64,000 bases of DNA, taken from positions 9,678,700 through 9,742,699 of the forward strand of contig OW388304.1 of the NCBI GenBank assembly GCA_936450465.1, in the 5' to 3' direction. The notes under the pieces are model-generated. The model ran no database searches and was not told the DNA's origin. It saw only the letters and a program-made list of their open reading frames with translations. This DNA is from Gibbula magus (lineage: Eukaryota > Mollusca > Gastropoda > Trochida > Trochidae). The position numbers were made by a program, and so were the translations under genes. Below, piece after piece: positions 46,901 through 55,569 of this stretch (position 1 is its first letter; the number at the start of each line of letters is the position of its first letter).

Positions 46901-49369
46901 GTCTGTTAAATTCACGCCCTTTGGGTTACTGTTCAAATGACCCAGACGACCTTCAACCATTGACACCTAATCACTTTATGATCGGTCGTGCATCAATACA
47001 TGTGCCACAGGGTCCATTCAATGAGACCAGTAGTCTTGGAAAGAGGTTTGGCTTTGTACAGGCCTTAGTGAGTCAGTTTTGGGGTAGATTCATTAGAGAG
47101 TACATTCCTACCTTGATGCAGAGAACAAAGTGGAAGTCCAAGGGTAGACAGATGAGAGTTGGAGATGTTGTGATTGTTGTGGATTATCAAGCGCCACGCG
47201 GAAAGTGGACACTTGCACGCATCATCGAAGTGTACCCAGGAAAAGACAATATTGTTCGAAATGTGAAATTAAAGACACAGTTCGGAGAGTATAAGAGATC
47301 GGTGCAAAAGTGTTGTCTGATCTTAGAGAGTGACATTTAAGCATATTGTTCTGACTGATTCCTCCACTCTGTTGTGGCCCCGAGGTTGTTTTGAATAATG
47401 TTTCAAATTACATGTATGAAGAATTAACAAATTTATATTTCAATTAAGTTTATTTTAAGATTAGATTATAGTATAAAATAATTGTTTGCGAAATTATTTC
47501 TCCCGGATGTTTCGCTTTAATAAGCGCTCCCTTTGTTTTGGCGCCATGTTGTTGTCGTGCAGAGAGGAAATGCGAAGTCGCACGAGGCACAGTATTTTTC
47601 GATATCTACAAAGAGTTTATTATGTTTATTGCTGGGAGACACACTCTTCAGGTATTTATTGAGTTGTAGAACTTGAATATGATGTTCATTATTATTATAA
47701 AAGTGTAGTTTTAGCATTATTTTGTATTTTAATGTGAGTGCAGTGAAACAGGCTAAGATTTGGAAGATTCCATTATTCAGAGTAGAGGTATTGTTAGAAA
47801 TATGTATTTTTGGTACAAGTATTTCGTATTATTATTATTATTATTGATTTATTTTAGAGTAGGTATACAGTTTAGCTTCATAAATTAGTGTTATATTCAG
47901 TATTGTTTGAATTGCGTCCAACATGATTGGACAACCTGTCACCCCTTAGGTCAAAATGGAGTAGTCCATTTCTTGGAATTGAGAGTGAGGGCTACACTGT
48001 TTCTGAGAATTAGCGTGTGAAAGGGACGTTTGTTTATAAGTGAATTTAGTGGAGTTTCTTGTCCGGATTTGACTTGAAGTAAATATTATTCATTGTTTTA
48101 ACATATTTAGAGTATGTTGAGAGTTTAGAAAATAGGTTATTTATTTTGTTGTTCATATGTTCAGAAAGAGTCAGTCGTAACTTCATAGAGATTATACGAG
48201 CGCTTCATTGTAAATGAGTGACTTGGTGTGGAAGATTTTCTGAACTATTGAGAGACTTATTATTTCAAGATGTATAACAAATAGGGAAAGTATAATTAAG
48301 AGTTTATTGTATACTTATGAGTGTTTATCATTATTTCAGAACTCCATGATCCATGTGTTTCAATAAATGGTGTTGGAAGACCTCCCACAATAGACTTGTT
48401 GTTTGATCTGCAATCCATTGATGGTGATGTGATAATGGACAATAGAGGTACTGAGGAAGCCAGATTGAACAGTTTGAGGATTACTGGTGATTGGATTTAA
48501 TTAGTTCATGATAGGCTAGAGGTACACACTAGCCTTGATTTCTATTCAGACCAGACTTAAAGCGCTTAATATTGATTGCTTCCAAAATGATCCTTGATTT
48601 GAAGTCACTGCTGATTACTTCTACTGGATGTCATGAAATACACCTGCTTGATAACGTAGCTAGTATTTTCAATCCTAACGTCGCACTCATAGCAATAAAG
48701 AGACTACCCATAGGACGTGTTATAATTCATCATACCAGCTAAAAAATGCTTTTCAAGGACGGATTTTCCACTTGTTTATTAAAACTGGTTACAAAAGGGA
48801 TTTTAAAATGAATTGGTTCGAGAAGAGTTCCTTGATATGTTTTAGGTTTCAGTCGACAGGAAGTTGCGTTTGAAGCTACCATGACCCTGAAGGGTTTGCA
48901 AAGTCTAACCAGAACTTTCCTGGAAAACTCAACTCTAATATTTCCTGTCATCAAATATAACGAAGGTGGTTGTTGGAACTCCTCTACTGGTGTGTTCACG
49001 GCTCCTGTGAATGGTACCTATCTCTTCTGGATATACCTGACATTTACTGATGTGAAGGGCTTTACTCTTTTAATGAAGAGAAACTATCAGATTTTCAGTA
49101 AAGGCGCTGGACGTCTACCTCACCCAGCGGACACGACCACGACAAGTCTGATCTCCATGACCCACCTGGTTGAAGGGGATATTGTGCATTTTGTTATCAA
49201 CCACAAAGTAACGTTTTGGCCAAACGTCTCTTTTTGTGGCGGCGTTCTCCTGAATTCTGCCATACAGTGGTGGCAGATAGCTGCAAATGTACTGGCAAAT
49301 AAATACAAAACATGTTTTCGGTTGCCTTTCTCGTTTGCTTGTTATACTTTTCCGGTGATACACCGATAG
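34974..49369 (+). CDS. C1q domain-containing protein, copy 5 (retrotransposon in intron, stop-loss)
   Basis: Exon 1 is 34974-35325 and exon 2 is 48846-49369, both phase 1 and 876 nt joined (291 aa). Exon 1 encodes signal peptide [20 protein letters not shown] and a coiled coil with [19 protein letters not shown] repeats. Exon 2 encodes the C1q domain ([19 protein letters not shown], then [13 protein letters not shown]). The TGA that ends copy 6 after NSAIH reads TGG here, so the frame runs on for 33 residues. The intron is 13.5 kb, against 843 bp in copy 6, because of a nested BEL/Pao element and an 85-bp foldback. Coding remains open, but correct splicing over the insertion is uncertain. Confidence 0.8.
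35676..35761. mobile_element. About 85-bp foldback inserted in C1q copy 5 intron
   Basis: CAATTGAAGGGGTGCATT at the left is the reverse complement of AATGCACCCCTTCAATTG at the right, and inner pairing GGGCACATG/CATGTGCCC continues. The matching intron of copy 6 (about 54440) reads straight through GCAATCTATAAG without it. It is therefore a mobile or recently gained hairpin. Confidence 0.85.
35835..36865 (+). repeat. 5' LTR
   Basis: Starts TGTTTTGAATAATG, ends CTGCAATCCA, 1031 bp. An AATAAA signal lies at 36810-36815. Only two differences from the 3' LTR were noticed by eye (near 36136 and 36778), so insertion is recent. Confidence 0.93.
36959..38270 (+). pseudogene. BEL/Pao gag, N-terminal part (interrupted)
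   Basis: About 437 codons from the ATG at 36959 belong to the element. The first third is acidic and charged. Residues about 240-430 ([19 protein letters not shown], then [12 protein letters not shown]) match the conserved Pao-type gag core (DUF1759-like). At 38270 the frame runs into the nested DNA element and stops 42 codons later inside its inverted repeat. The remainder of gag resumes in the same frame at 43287. The protein would have formed the particle shell; here it is split. Confidence 0.88.
38266..38270. other. Target site duplication AGCTC, left
   Basis: AGCTC precedes the CACAGGGGG terminus and recurs at 43282-43286 after the other terminus. This defines the ends of the nested DNA element. 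Confidence 0.85.
38271..38506 (+). repeat. Left terminal inverted repeat, with probable 5' exon
   Basis: Reverse complement of 43046-43281 without a visible mismatch. It probably contains the promoter and untranslated exon ending at 38374 (TTTTCG before GTGAGA). The inward extension 38507-38780 is related to 42780-43045 (the stretch AGTTATCGTGCATAATGCAA is shared) but diverged. Confidence 0.85.
38824..39171 (+). CDS. Single C2H2-like finger protein of the nested element (left gene)
   Basis: After the acceptor TTTTCTTACAG (ending 38813) the first usable frame starts [21 protein letters not shown] possible C2H2 finger is formed by HCYYC and the H-H/H residues of [11 protein letters not shown], followed by [20 protein letters not shown] short upstream ATG (38816) gives only three codons. 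From about 38987 the frame enters a hairpin and from 39052 a SINE head, so the original C-terminus has probably been replaced or is spliced elsewhere. A basic exon-like segment lies at 39693-39867. Function unknown; DNA binding within the element's own life cycle is a guess. Confidence 0.5.
   Translation: MMWICIMSAIFHCYYCHLMTDFQAVIHHMIKEHPQEKIKVRQWIQDTTGGKLRLQESSDLRGVSRGGSTILLLLSSAGVAEWIDLLAGKLEVTGSIPGLNIQTFVECLDFDLNRV
38988..39042. repeat. Short hairpin
   Basis: AGAATCGT at the left pairs with ACGATTCT at the right, with GACCTCC/GGAGGCTC in between. It lies inside the left gene frame. Confidence 0.6.
39052..39120 (+). repeat. tRNA-derived SINE head
   Basis: A box TGGCTGAGTGG (39059-39069) and B box GGTTCGATCCC (39103-39113) are 44 bp apart, as in tRNA genes. 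The T-stem pairs (CTGG/CCAG), but the acceptor and D stems do not, so it is not a working tRNA. Confidence 0.65.
39693..39867 (+). other. Possible basic C-terminal exon of the left gene
   Basis: It follows a TTTATGTTTCAG acceptor and encodes [17 protein letters not shown], a nuclear-localisation-like basic run, to a TAA-terminated end. Its link to the finger exon is inferred from order and strand only. Confidence 0.3.
40941..41135. repeat. Perfect 62-bp inverted repeat with 71-nt loop
   Basis: 40941-41002 is the exact reverse complement of 41074-41135 (the arm contains GCCTAAAAGGCCAGTTTCC). Partial pairing extends into the loop (TTTTCTGTGCT/AGCACAGAAAA). It is located between the convergent genes of the nested element, so both transcripts could read into it. 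Confidence 0.92.
41832..42326 (-). CDS. C2H2 zinc-finger protein of the nested element (right gene)
   Basis: 164 aa, starting [10 protein letters not shown]. About five fingers: C29/C32-H45/H50, CQIC...HINKHH, CSNC...HVRNGC (a CCHC variant), CPHC...HIKMH and CKTC...H. Typical C2H2 spacing makes it a nucleic-acid-binding protein. Only 4 bp before the ATG is an acceptor TATGATTTCAG (minus strand). The matching donor is in the right TIR at 43177, implying an untranslated first exon of about 104 bp and an intron of 847 bp. It converges on the left gene. Whether it is an accessory factor, a repressor or a captured host gene cannot be decided. Confidence 0.8.
   Translation of the reverse strand: MEISPLDESSISFNTSGLLASTPKKKLLCDGCGKSFKSKYGLSMHVKSIHNNEWRFKCQICEKGFQQLWGFQGHINKHHNLRPEVCSNCGASYSSKKYLGRHVRNGCPKLKFETCPHCSETFSKSYMKEHIKMHKDVLYRCKTCNKSYKWRSSLRWHREHAHTE
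43046..43281 (-). repeat. Right terminal inverted repeat, with probable 5' exon
   Basis: Mirror of 38271-38506. The donor GTGAGAT on the minus strand begins at 43177. It is followed by AGCTC (43282-43286). Confidence 0.85.
43287..44347 (+). pseudogene. BEL/Pao gag C-terminus, zinc knuckles and protease
   Basis: The frame is open from the insertion boundary and in register with the upstream gag. Two zinc knuckles are visible: [13 protein letters not shown] (from about 43304) and [14 protein letters not shown] (43399-43440). A retropepsin-like site follows: [12 protein letters not shown], with GG instead of the usual SG or TG. The frame ends at TGA 44345-44347, overlapping the pol ATG. It cannot be translated normally because the nested element separates it from its start. 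Confidence 0.85.
44344..47340 (+). CDS. BEL/Pao Pol: reverse transcriptase, RNase H, integrase
   Basis: 998 codons. RT: D86 in FHGDISKMF and the catalytic YMDD at 163-166. RNase H: D339 (CDAS), E382, D411 (TDSQ). Integrase: HHCC zinc site (H637/H638 to C672/C675), D708 (TGVDLFGPF), D771 (SDNG) and E820 (GGFYES). A DUF5641-type C-terminal module ends the protein (about 930-990). All key residues are present, so these enzymes look intact. The ATG overlaps the previous stop (ATGA). Family-like residues lie upstream in the same frame, so the ancestral gag-pol was probably continuous and a one-base change or frameshift separates them here. Transposition of this copy would still need gag from elsewhere. 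Confidence 0.93.
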   Translation: MRSYIENDWAEEVVQDSRHVTVYYLPHHGVYRVDKPSTPLRVVFDPACSFEGQTLNSYFYKGPSLLGDLFAILLRFREKPVAFHGDISKMFLQILLPEEDTHVHRFLWRNLDRSIKPKVYRLKRVTFGDKPSPDMANFVMLKIAEEHMDSDPEAADILRKDRYMDDILHSCDSKQQSRLLTQSIDRILGSGSFKIKKWYMTEESEKQSQLWTDLTELSSEDSSERVKALGVYWCHSSDTLHFRVDMQVSGVLTKRIFLSRLSMIYDPLGLATITTVRARIAMQRLWKIRLGWDEELSSDISHEWTELFQDLEGLNDINVERCLKKGATESGTELHVFCDASQDAYGACAYLSFASEEKRSVFLLASKARVAPLKQTTIPRLELMGALLASRLAKTMYHELREKPEVYFWTDSQVVLRWINSESTTKKVFVGVRVAEIQSNWEIHRWRYVPSKLNPADDLSRGAKVSEIKERWFYGPNFLQSSADDWPDQSGCQNKEPQDEGEDRTTKYVYSSTEKHSFEEKPFINCEDYSSWSRLNGVTAYCLRFMNNLRKTPEKRSLNQCLTPEEKERAKIFWIREAQKKIVDWEKNCVQLSPFERDGIIRAGGRVKHSPLSFDQTYPVLLPGSNHISNLILRDIHHSVFHAGVERTLTESRRKYWIIKGRNAVKHIIRKCTVCRKMRQPAHSTLMGDLPGERLRLFSPPYTTTGVDLFGPFYLKYGRNRKIKAWGAVFTCATIRAVHLEIVESLSTDSFLHALRRFVSHHGWPSVFISDNGTSFVGACKELKKLVQEGRKRIEDFCIHHDVRWIFITPLSPHQGGFYESMVKQAKRAIKVSIGQQTLSWNEMTTVFSEVEGLLNSRPLGYCSNDPDDLQPLTPNHFMIGRASIHVPQGPFNETSSLGKRFGFVQALVSQFWGRFIREYIPTLMQRTKWKSKGRQMRVGDVVIVVDYQAPRGKWTLARIIEVYPGKDNIVRNVKLKTQFGEYKRSVQKCCLILESDI
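47387..48417 (+). repeat. 3' LTR
   Basis: 1031 bp, same ends as the 5' LTR. Followed by TTGAT (48418-48422) and intron sequence identical in context to copy 6. Confidence 0.93.
48423..48845 (+). other. Right part of the C1q copy 5 intron
   Basis: Aligns with 54521-54944 of copy 6 almost base for base. Ends in GTTTTAG before exon 2. Confidence 0.85.
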
Positions 49370-49469
49370 CATGAAAGTGAAATTTAAGCATTATCTCAAC
49401 TTCTTTATTTCATAACGGGAAAGATATTGCTGCTATATATTATCGTATATTGGTATAATTAAAGGACAC

Positions 49470-49830
49470 AATCTACGCTTCAAAGTTTGCTCTACCAGGT
49501 GTATTTGTTGACACAAAATTCTAGGGGATGTTCCCAATCCTCATCAGGATACATCAATAAAGACAATGGTAAAGCATCAGTATCAAACTCCGATTCCCAA
49601 GTGCACTTGATTTCTCTCAATCATTGCTTAGATGTCACAACCAATCTCACTCTTGTTTTAAATTTTTTAAGCAATATGTTTCAACAGGCCTATGTTTTAA
49701 TCATGCATTAATAAAATAACTTGCACTCACTGGAGTAATCCCTAGAATTTCGTCTTCAAACGTGTCACTGCTTGTAATGTGACTTTAAATTTGAAAAGGA
49801 ACAGATGAACTGTGAACAACAATCAAGTCG
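49470..49830 (+). repeat. Conserved block downstream of C1q copy 5
   Basis: CCTCATCAGGATACATCAAT and CCCTAGAATTTCGTCTTC match 55570-55900 closely and copies 1 and 2 more weakly. Not coding. Confidence 0.6.
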
Positions 49831-50155
49831 TGTTTAATACGCCCATAGATTCTGTACTCGCCCGACTGACACTTAAAAGCGATAAAATATCATGTAAAAT
49901 GATCACCAAATGTCATGGTAATAGAAATTACCTTTATTTTAAAAATGTATTCTGATCATTCAATGGTATATCATCAAACAAATTAGATTGAAATTGCTAT
50001 TAACGTTTATTCATTTAAACAATATGATATCTTATTTTTAAAATGTCAAGACCAAGATTAAAAGACTCCTGAAATAGTATGTCTCTCAATGCATTAGATT
50101 CAGTTTTAACATCATATATGTGGGTTAGATTTCTATCTGGATATCTATCTCTATA

Positions 50156-50504
50156 CACTGTCGCCCAAAAGAAACGCCTACCAGCTATCTTATCAGATTT
50201 TGTGAAAACTATAATGATATAATCATATTATAGCATTGTGAAGTTGCACCATTTCAGCAAAATATATTTATTATCAGAAGTTGCCATGTCACAAAAGAAT
50301 GGCAATTGTTGAAATGAGACAACCGAAATTGTTCAGTTTTCGATCAGTGCTTCATCAGAATAACATTTGAAACAGATTTTCATACAACCACAAGCAACAA
50401 TACAGGCACGCATAATGTGGAGACCGCCATTAATTATATTTCAGAAATTATTTCATCTTTCATTTTAAGAAAAATCAAGTAGGCGTTTCTTTTGGCCGAT
50501 AGTG
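50156..50504. mobile_element. 349-bp Tc1/mariner-type MITE, copy A
   Basis: Ends CACTGTCG-CCAAAAGAAACGCCTAC and GTAGGCGTTTCTTTTGGCCGATAGTG, flanked by TA dinucleotides. Such ends are typical of Tc1/mariner. It encodes nothing. The orthologous insertion is at 56197-56688, so it predates the segmental duplication. Confidence 0.85.
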
Positions 50505-50549
50505 TATATAAGATTGTAATCTGTAAGCAACTATTTTATCTAAGCAAAT

Positions 50550-50770
50550 ATCATGTCGTCCAAACCTGGTAACTGTGTTAGTTCACATTCCGGCTAGCGG
50601 TTCACATTCCTGCTAGCAGTAAATTTGCTCCGATGTTAATGGACTTAGTCTACGTTATTGAACACATAAACCAGAACACAAGATATTCTCACACAAAAAC
50701 GTTCCACAAGACGTGACAATGGGAAGAAAAGGTGAATGAACACTGCTCAATAGAGATGAATATTTGTGAA
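50550..50770 (-). repeat. Dispersed repeat R, fourth copy
   Basis: CAAACCTGGTAACTGTGTTAG to CACTGCTCAATAGAGATGAA. It carries a short internal duplication of the TTCACATTCC-GGCTAG/TGCTAG segment. Located about 1.2 kb after C1q copy 5, antisense to it. Confidence 0.7.
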
Positions 50771-50784
50771 GTGGGTAAACGTGA

Positions 50785-51284
50785 TCTCCCCTACAAGTAA
50801 TTGATAAAAAGTTGAAGTTGGAAAAGTTGGAAAAGCATCGCCCATCATTATCGTGAATGATTTGTTGAACAGTCTTGTCCTTCTTTGGTGTCACGAAAAA
50901 TCGTCATTATGATCACCATGTTTTATATTTATTATTACAATATCATCAAAATTATCCCTACAATAGTCAAGTTCTTAGCAAGGCAATAAGTTTGGCACTA
51001 GGGTGACATCATTGTACGCCAAAAGCCCTCGGATATATTTTCGATATCAAGTGTATCACACTCCCAAACATACCAAAGTTTTCCAGCATTTCTGATTTCT
51101 GATCACAAACAGGGCACCTTTGTTACCTTTTTACTTATATGTTTGCCGGCCCAACCGGATTCAACCATTGATTAATAGTGTGTGTTTTATTTTTGACTGG
51201 TTTGAAATATTTGCCTATTTTTATTGATAATGAATCCCATAAATGGACTTGGGACTGATAGCCTACATTATAATATAACACAAT
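50785..51284 (+). repeat. Unit-boundary block, repeated at 63360
   Basis: CTACAAGTAATTGATAAA, CCCATCATTAT-GTGAATGATTTG and CATTGTACGC-AAA are shared with 63360-63840. It precedes segmental copy B. A diverged form of 51070-51250 recurs inside the unit at 33470-33630. Confidence 0.8.
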
Positions 51285-52498
51285 CAATAAATAACTATCA
51301 TTCAAGTTGGCTTCTGCAAATCAAAGGTTGTTTCATTTCTTTGATTATTTAAGTTTGTTCTCAACCAGACAAACCCAAAACGATGTGATAATATAAGCAT
51401 CGTAACTGTTGATTTCCATATTTCTGTAACCCAAATCATCATTTAACTTCATAAGAAAAAAACAAATGTTTAACATATTTATCATAATTCATGCTAACTA
51501 TCCCTAAACAATAGTTTACAACTCGTAACTGTTGATGGATAAATAAGGGATGGACTCCACATTCTCCCAAAGCTGCCAAATTGTTTATGGGGTAACCAAC
51601 ACTTAATAGATTCTGTAAACATGGACACAGGACAAAAAGTGGTGGAATATACTTGCCCGAATCTTCCGGATTTTTCCGGATTCTTCAAGATCCGCCAATT
51701 TTGGGGAGTAATGGATTCCACCATTTTTATCTTGATTTATCTTGATTTTCCGAAGAGTGGAGAGTGTTTAACTAATAGTAACATTGTTTTTTTTCCAATA
51801 CATTCCAAATCATCAACTTATTGTGCCAAAACACGTGCATCTGCCCCTTTAAAAGTGGGTAAATAAACAAATTATAAAACTTGTATTACAATCAAAATGT
51901 CTTTGACAAGGACTAGGGCTCTCTGTCTGTTAGACCCAATTTTGATAAGGAATGAACATATGATACCTAGATATTTATGACAATGAGGCAATCTCTATAG
52001 ATTTCCTTGCATATTCCAAAACACAGGTTGTTATTTTGTTTAGAAAACAGCCATCAGTGTTACACATTCTCATTAAAATCAGATCGTAATTAGTTGCACA
52101 ATGTTACACAATATAGGTCTGAAGAAGCACAATGATACAGGTTAATTCTCGATATTATTTAAATCATCAAATCAGCGACTTCGCCCCAAGTATTTGAAGT
52201 TTTTTCTAGCATATGTGTATTTCCGTTTGCAAATAGGGCTCCTACCGGTTTACAGGCACAACCACATCCGAAGATCGATCAATATTGTGCGTATGACTTG
52301 ATTGAAATCTTTGCCCATTTTGATTGATAACGCATCCCTAAATGGACTTGGCCGAATAACTGGTAGCTTACATCTTGTAACTAATATTAATATTCGCCTC
52401 GACTCCTAGTCTCTGTCTTAAGCAAAATGACAAACGCCCCAGGATCACGAAAAGACAAGCACTTGCCAAGCACAACCCTTCAGCCAATACCAATTTTG

Positions 52499-52502
<4 letters not shown>

Positions 52503-52571
<69 letters not shown>
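52503..52571. repeat. (TA)n microsatellite, expanded
   Basis: About 34 TA units. The homologous position in copy A (33760-33785) has a short interrupted tract. Confidence 0.95.
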
Positions 52572-52574
<3 letters not shown>

Positions 52575-53655
52575 CAAATTCATTTGATCATTGATTTGTT
52601 CATGATCCCAGGTTCATGCGTCATTACTATTTTCTAAATTCTGTCTAAACCTCTAAATTTACTGTTAACAGCATTAGATGAAGATAACTAAATGTTTTCT
52701 GCTGCCATATTCTGCTTACATATTTCGACATTTATTGATGGGGCCGACTTCTTATACTTCTCTTCTTACACCGGTCTCATACTATGACGTAATAATGGGC
52801 AGTTTTGAGAACAAAATGTGAGATGGTCAAGGCCATATTTAAGATATTTTTCTGGTGACTTAGCAGTGATATCCATTATATACGTGTTTAGCTCCATGTC
52901 CATGATCAGATGTTGTGCAGTCATGAGAGACATTGAACTGTTTGAAAGGCTTTTCTAGAAGTTGGTATTATAGAGATAGTAGAGGAAGTATATCTATGGA
53001 TGATCAACTTATTTATTTAACAATGGCGACGTTGTTTTATATAGATCTTTTTACGATAAAACGATCTGTACCGAGAAGTACTGCAAGGGTAGAGAAGTGT
53101 TCTAACAGTTATTGAATATTACAAATAGTTCTTACAAGCTAACTGCTCTCGATCTGTCAAGACTGTCGCTTGGCCATGTAATGGCAGACTGCAGAACCAG
53201 GCAAAATGTCGAGGATGCCGAGTGATTACAAGATTGGGGCAGAGCAGGTGGTTTTATAGACAATTTGCTGTGGATGAGTTTACCTATGCGTCCTTTCTTT
53301 GAATCGTCAACTAGCTGATAAACGTAGAGAGATGAACAGCTCCTGTGGCCAGTGACAGCAATTATCTGGGCTGCAGCGAAATGACACCTCAATAAAAGTG
53401 TAGCCCCAGTGGGACTCTGCGGGGAGGTTGTATTTTTTGCTCAGAGATAACATCAATTCCTGGAGACTGTTAACAAAAACAAGAACCTATGACATGCGCT
53501 TCATTGTAAGTTATTCCCTTGATCTAAAGCTAGTATTTGTTTACAAACAATGCGATCAAGGGAGATAACTCTTGAGGGCATGTTGTTGCTAAACATGCAC
53601 ATGTTCCAGATAGTAATATATGCCTATGGTACGTGACCGGCTTTGACCAATAGGT

Positions 53656-53708
53656 AACCTATATATCTGTGCAAAGTCGAGGTAAAGCAATGAAAGCTAA
53701 TCTTATCA
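53656..53708 (+). promoter_or_regulatory. Promoter region of C1q copy 6
   Basis: TATA-like CCTATATATC, then GATA-type ATCTTATCA (53700-53708) followed by CTTGCAA, at the same distances from the ATG as in copy 5. Confidence 0.5.
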
Positions 53709-53749
53709 CTTGCAAAATATGTGTATTCCCACATTAAACAAACACGAAC

Positions 53750-55369
53750 ATGGTTGGACTAGGTTGTTTGGTTACTTTCTCTGTGTGCACATTTATAATT
53801 GTGATAGCTTCTCCAAATGACAACAATGAAACCATCCTCATGAAACATCAGTTGCAGCAACTAGAAGAGACAGTATCAAACCTTCAGAAGCATATTGTTG
53901 CTCAGGATCAGAAGCAAACAGCGGTACTTACTAATGTCTTATCGAGGTTGACCGAGACGACAAATAAGTTGACTGAGACGACGGATAAGTTGACTGATAA
54001 CACAGATGAACTTACCAAACTACAGCATAACAACACCATCCTTGAAAACGAGCTTTCTTCTTTGAAGGAGAATTCTATGTCTGTCAATGGAGCAGGAAAA
54101 AGTGAGTTTATGTCAAATGTACTGTGTATCTACTTATTTTCAGGTACTAAGATAAGGATTATGGCATATGAAAAGTGCTACTGACATATGCATAAGTACG
54201 ATGATAAATATGTTTGTACTTATACCAGTTATTCCTAATAACAAAGTTCATAATTGTACTCGTACTTCAAGTACTTCCACATGAATGAGAACATTCTATG
54301 GATAGTCAACTTCTTTATTGCTATGAGTGCGACGTTTCGATGCAGATACCAGCAAGTTATACATGTCATGACATCCAGGGTGTTATATACAATTGCGGTA
54401 ATTATGTTACATGCGATTGGATTGATTTACATGGTGGTTTAGCAATCTATAAGTGCGATGTACATGGTTGTGACAACATTGTTACGGTGAGAATGTGTTT
54501 ACACAAGAAATTAGGTTGATGGTGATGTGATAATGGACAATAGAGGTACTGAGGAAGCCAGATTGAACAGTTTGAGGATTACTGGTGATTGGATTTAATT
54601 AGTTCATGGTAGGCTAGAGGTACACAATAGCCTTGATCTCTATTCAGACCAGACTTAAAGCGCTTAATATTGATTGCTTCCAAAATGATCCTTGATTTGA
54701 AGTCACTGCTGATTACTTCTATTGTGATGTCATGAAATACACCTGCTTGATAACGTAGCTAGGATTTTCAATCCTAACGTCGCACTCATAGCAATAAAGA
54801 GACTACCCATAGGACGTGTTATAATTCATCATACCAGCTAAAAAATGCTTTTCAAGGACTGATTTTCCACTTATTTATTAAAACTGATTACAAAAGGGAT
54901 TTTAAAATGAATTGGTTCGATAAGAGTGCCTTGATATGTTTTAGGTTTCAGTCGACAGGAAGTTGCGTTTGAAGCTACCATGACCCTGAAAGGTTTGCAA
55001 AGTCTAACCAGAACTTTCCTGGAAAACTCAACTCTAATATTTCCTGTCATCAAATATAACGAAGGTGGTTGTTGGAACTCCTCTACTGGTGTGTTCACGG
55101 CTCCTGTGAATGGTACCTATCTCTTCTGGATATACCTGACATTTACTGATGTGAAGGGCTTTACTCTTTTAATGAAGAGAAACTATCAGATTTTCAGTAA
55201 AGGCGCTGGACGTCTACCTCACCCAGCGGACACGACCACGACAAGTCTGATCTCCATGGCACAGCTGGTTGAAGGGGATATTGTGCATTTTGTTATCAAC
55301 CACAAAGTAACGTTTTGGCCAAACGTCTCTTCTTGTGGGGGCGTTCTCCTGAATTCTGCCATACATTGA
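53750..55369 (+). CDS. C1q domain-containing secreted protein, copy 6 (two exons)
   Basis: Exon 1 is 53750-54101 and exon 2 is 54945-55369, with an 843-bp GTGAGT-TTTTAG intron in phase 1. The joined length is 777 nt (258 aa). Signal peptide [20 protein letters not shown]. Coiled coil about residues 28-112, with [20 protein letters not shown]1q domain about 125-258, with [19 protein letters not shown] and [13 protein letters not shown]. It is the least disturbed of the plus-strand pair and serves as reference for copy 5. The intron preserves the pre-insertion site of the retrotransposon and contains a cysteine-rich open frame. Likely a secreted recognition lectin (inference from family). Confidence 0.92.
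54298..54519 (+). other. Cysteine-rich open frame inside C1q copy 6 intron
   Basis: 73 codons starting [15 protein letters not shown], with eight cysteines (about two or three expected by chance). The LxCYxC start recalls Ly6/uPAR-type small domains. Copy A has two nonsense changes in the same frame. No splice sites clearly bracket it. It may be a relic exon or chance. Confidence 0.3.
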
Positions 55370-55569
55370 TGACAGATAGCTGTAAATGTACTGGCAAATA
55401 AATACAAAACATGTTTTTCGGTTGAATTTCTCGTTTGCTTGTTATACTTTTTCGGTGATACACCGATAGCATGAAAGTTAAATTTAAGCATTATCTCAAC
55501 TTCTTTATTTCATAATGGGAAAGATATTTCTGCTATATATTATCGTAAATTGGTATAATTAAAGGACAC

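Larger units (their letters stand above)
35835..48417 (+). mobile_element. BEL/Pao LTR retrotransposon, full length, interrupted
   Basis: Bounded by 1031-bp LTRs with TG...CA ends and flanked by the 5-bp duplication TTGAT (35830-35834 and 48418-48422). The empty site, with a single TTGAT, is in the intron of copy 6 (about 54515-54520). Gene order gag - zinc knuckles - protease - RT - RNase H - integrase on the plus strand is that of BEL/Pao. Without the 5011-bp nested element it would be about 7.6 kb. I could not identify a convincing primer-binding site after the left LTR. Confidence 0.95.
32285..50780 (+). repeat. Segmental duplication, copy A (contains C1q copy 5)
   Basis: After removing the 12.6-kb retrotransposon and smaller insertions, this region aligns with 51285-56930. 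Shared anchors: AATATAACACAAT-AATAAATAACTATCAT, GGGATGGACTCCA, the promoter and both C1q exons, the downstream block, the 349-bp MITE and repeat R. The interval 32285-34970 carries no gene apart from repeat R2 (32790-33090). Open frames at 34025-34321 and 34308-34610 are not conserved in copy B. Confidence 0.85.
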
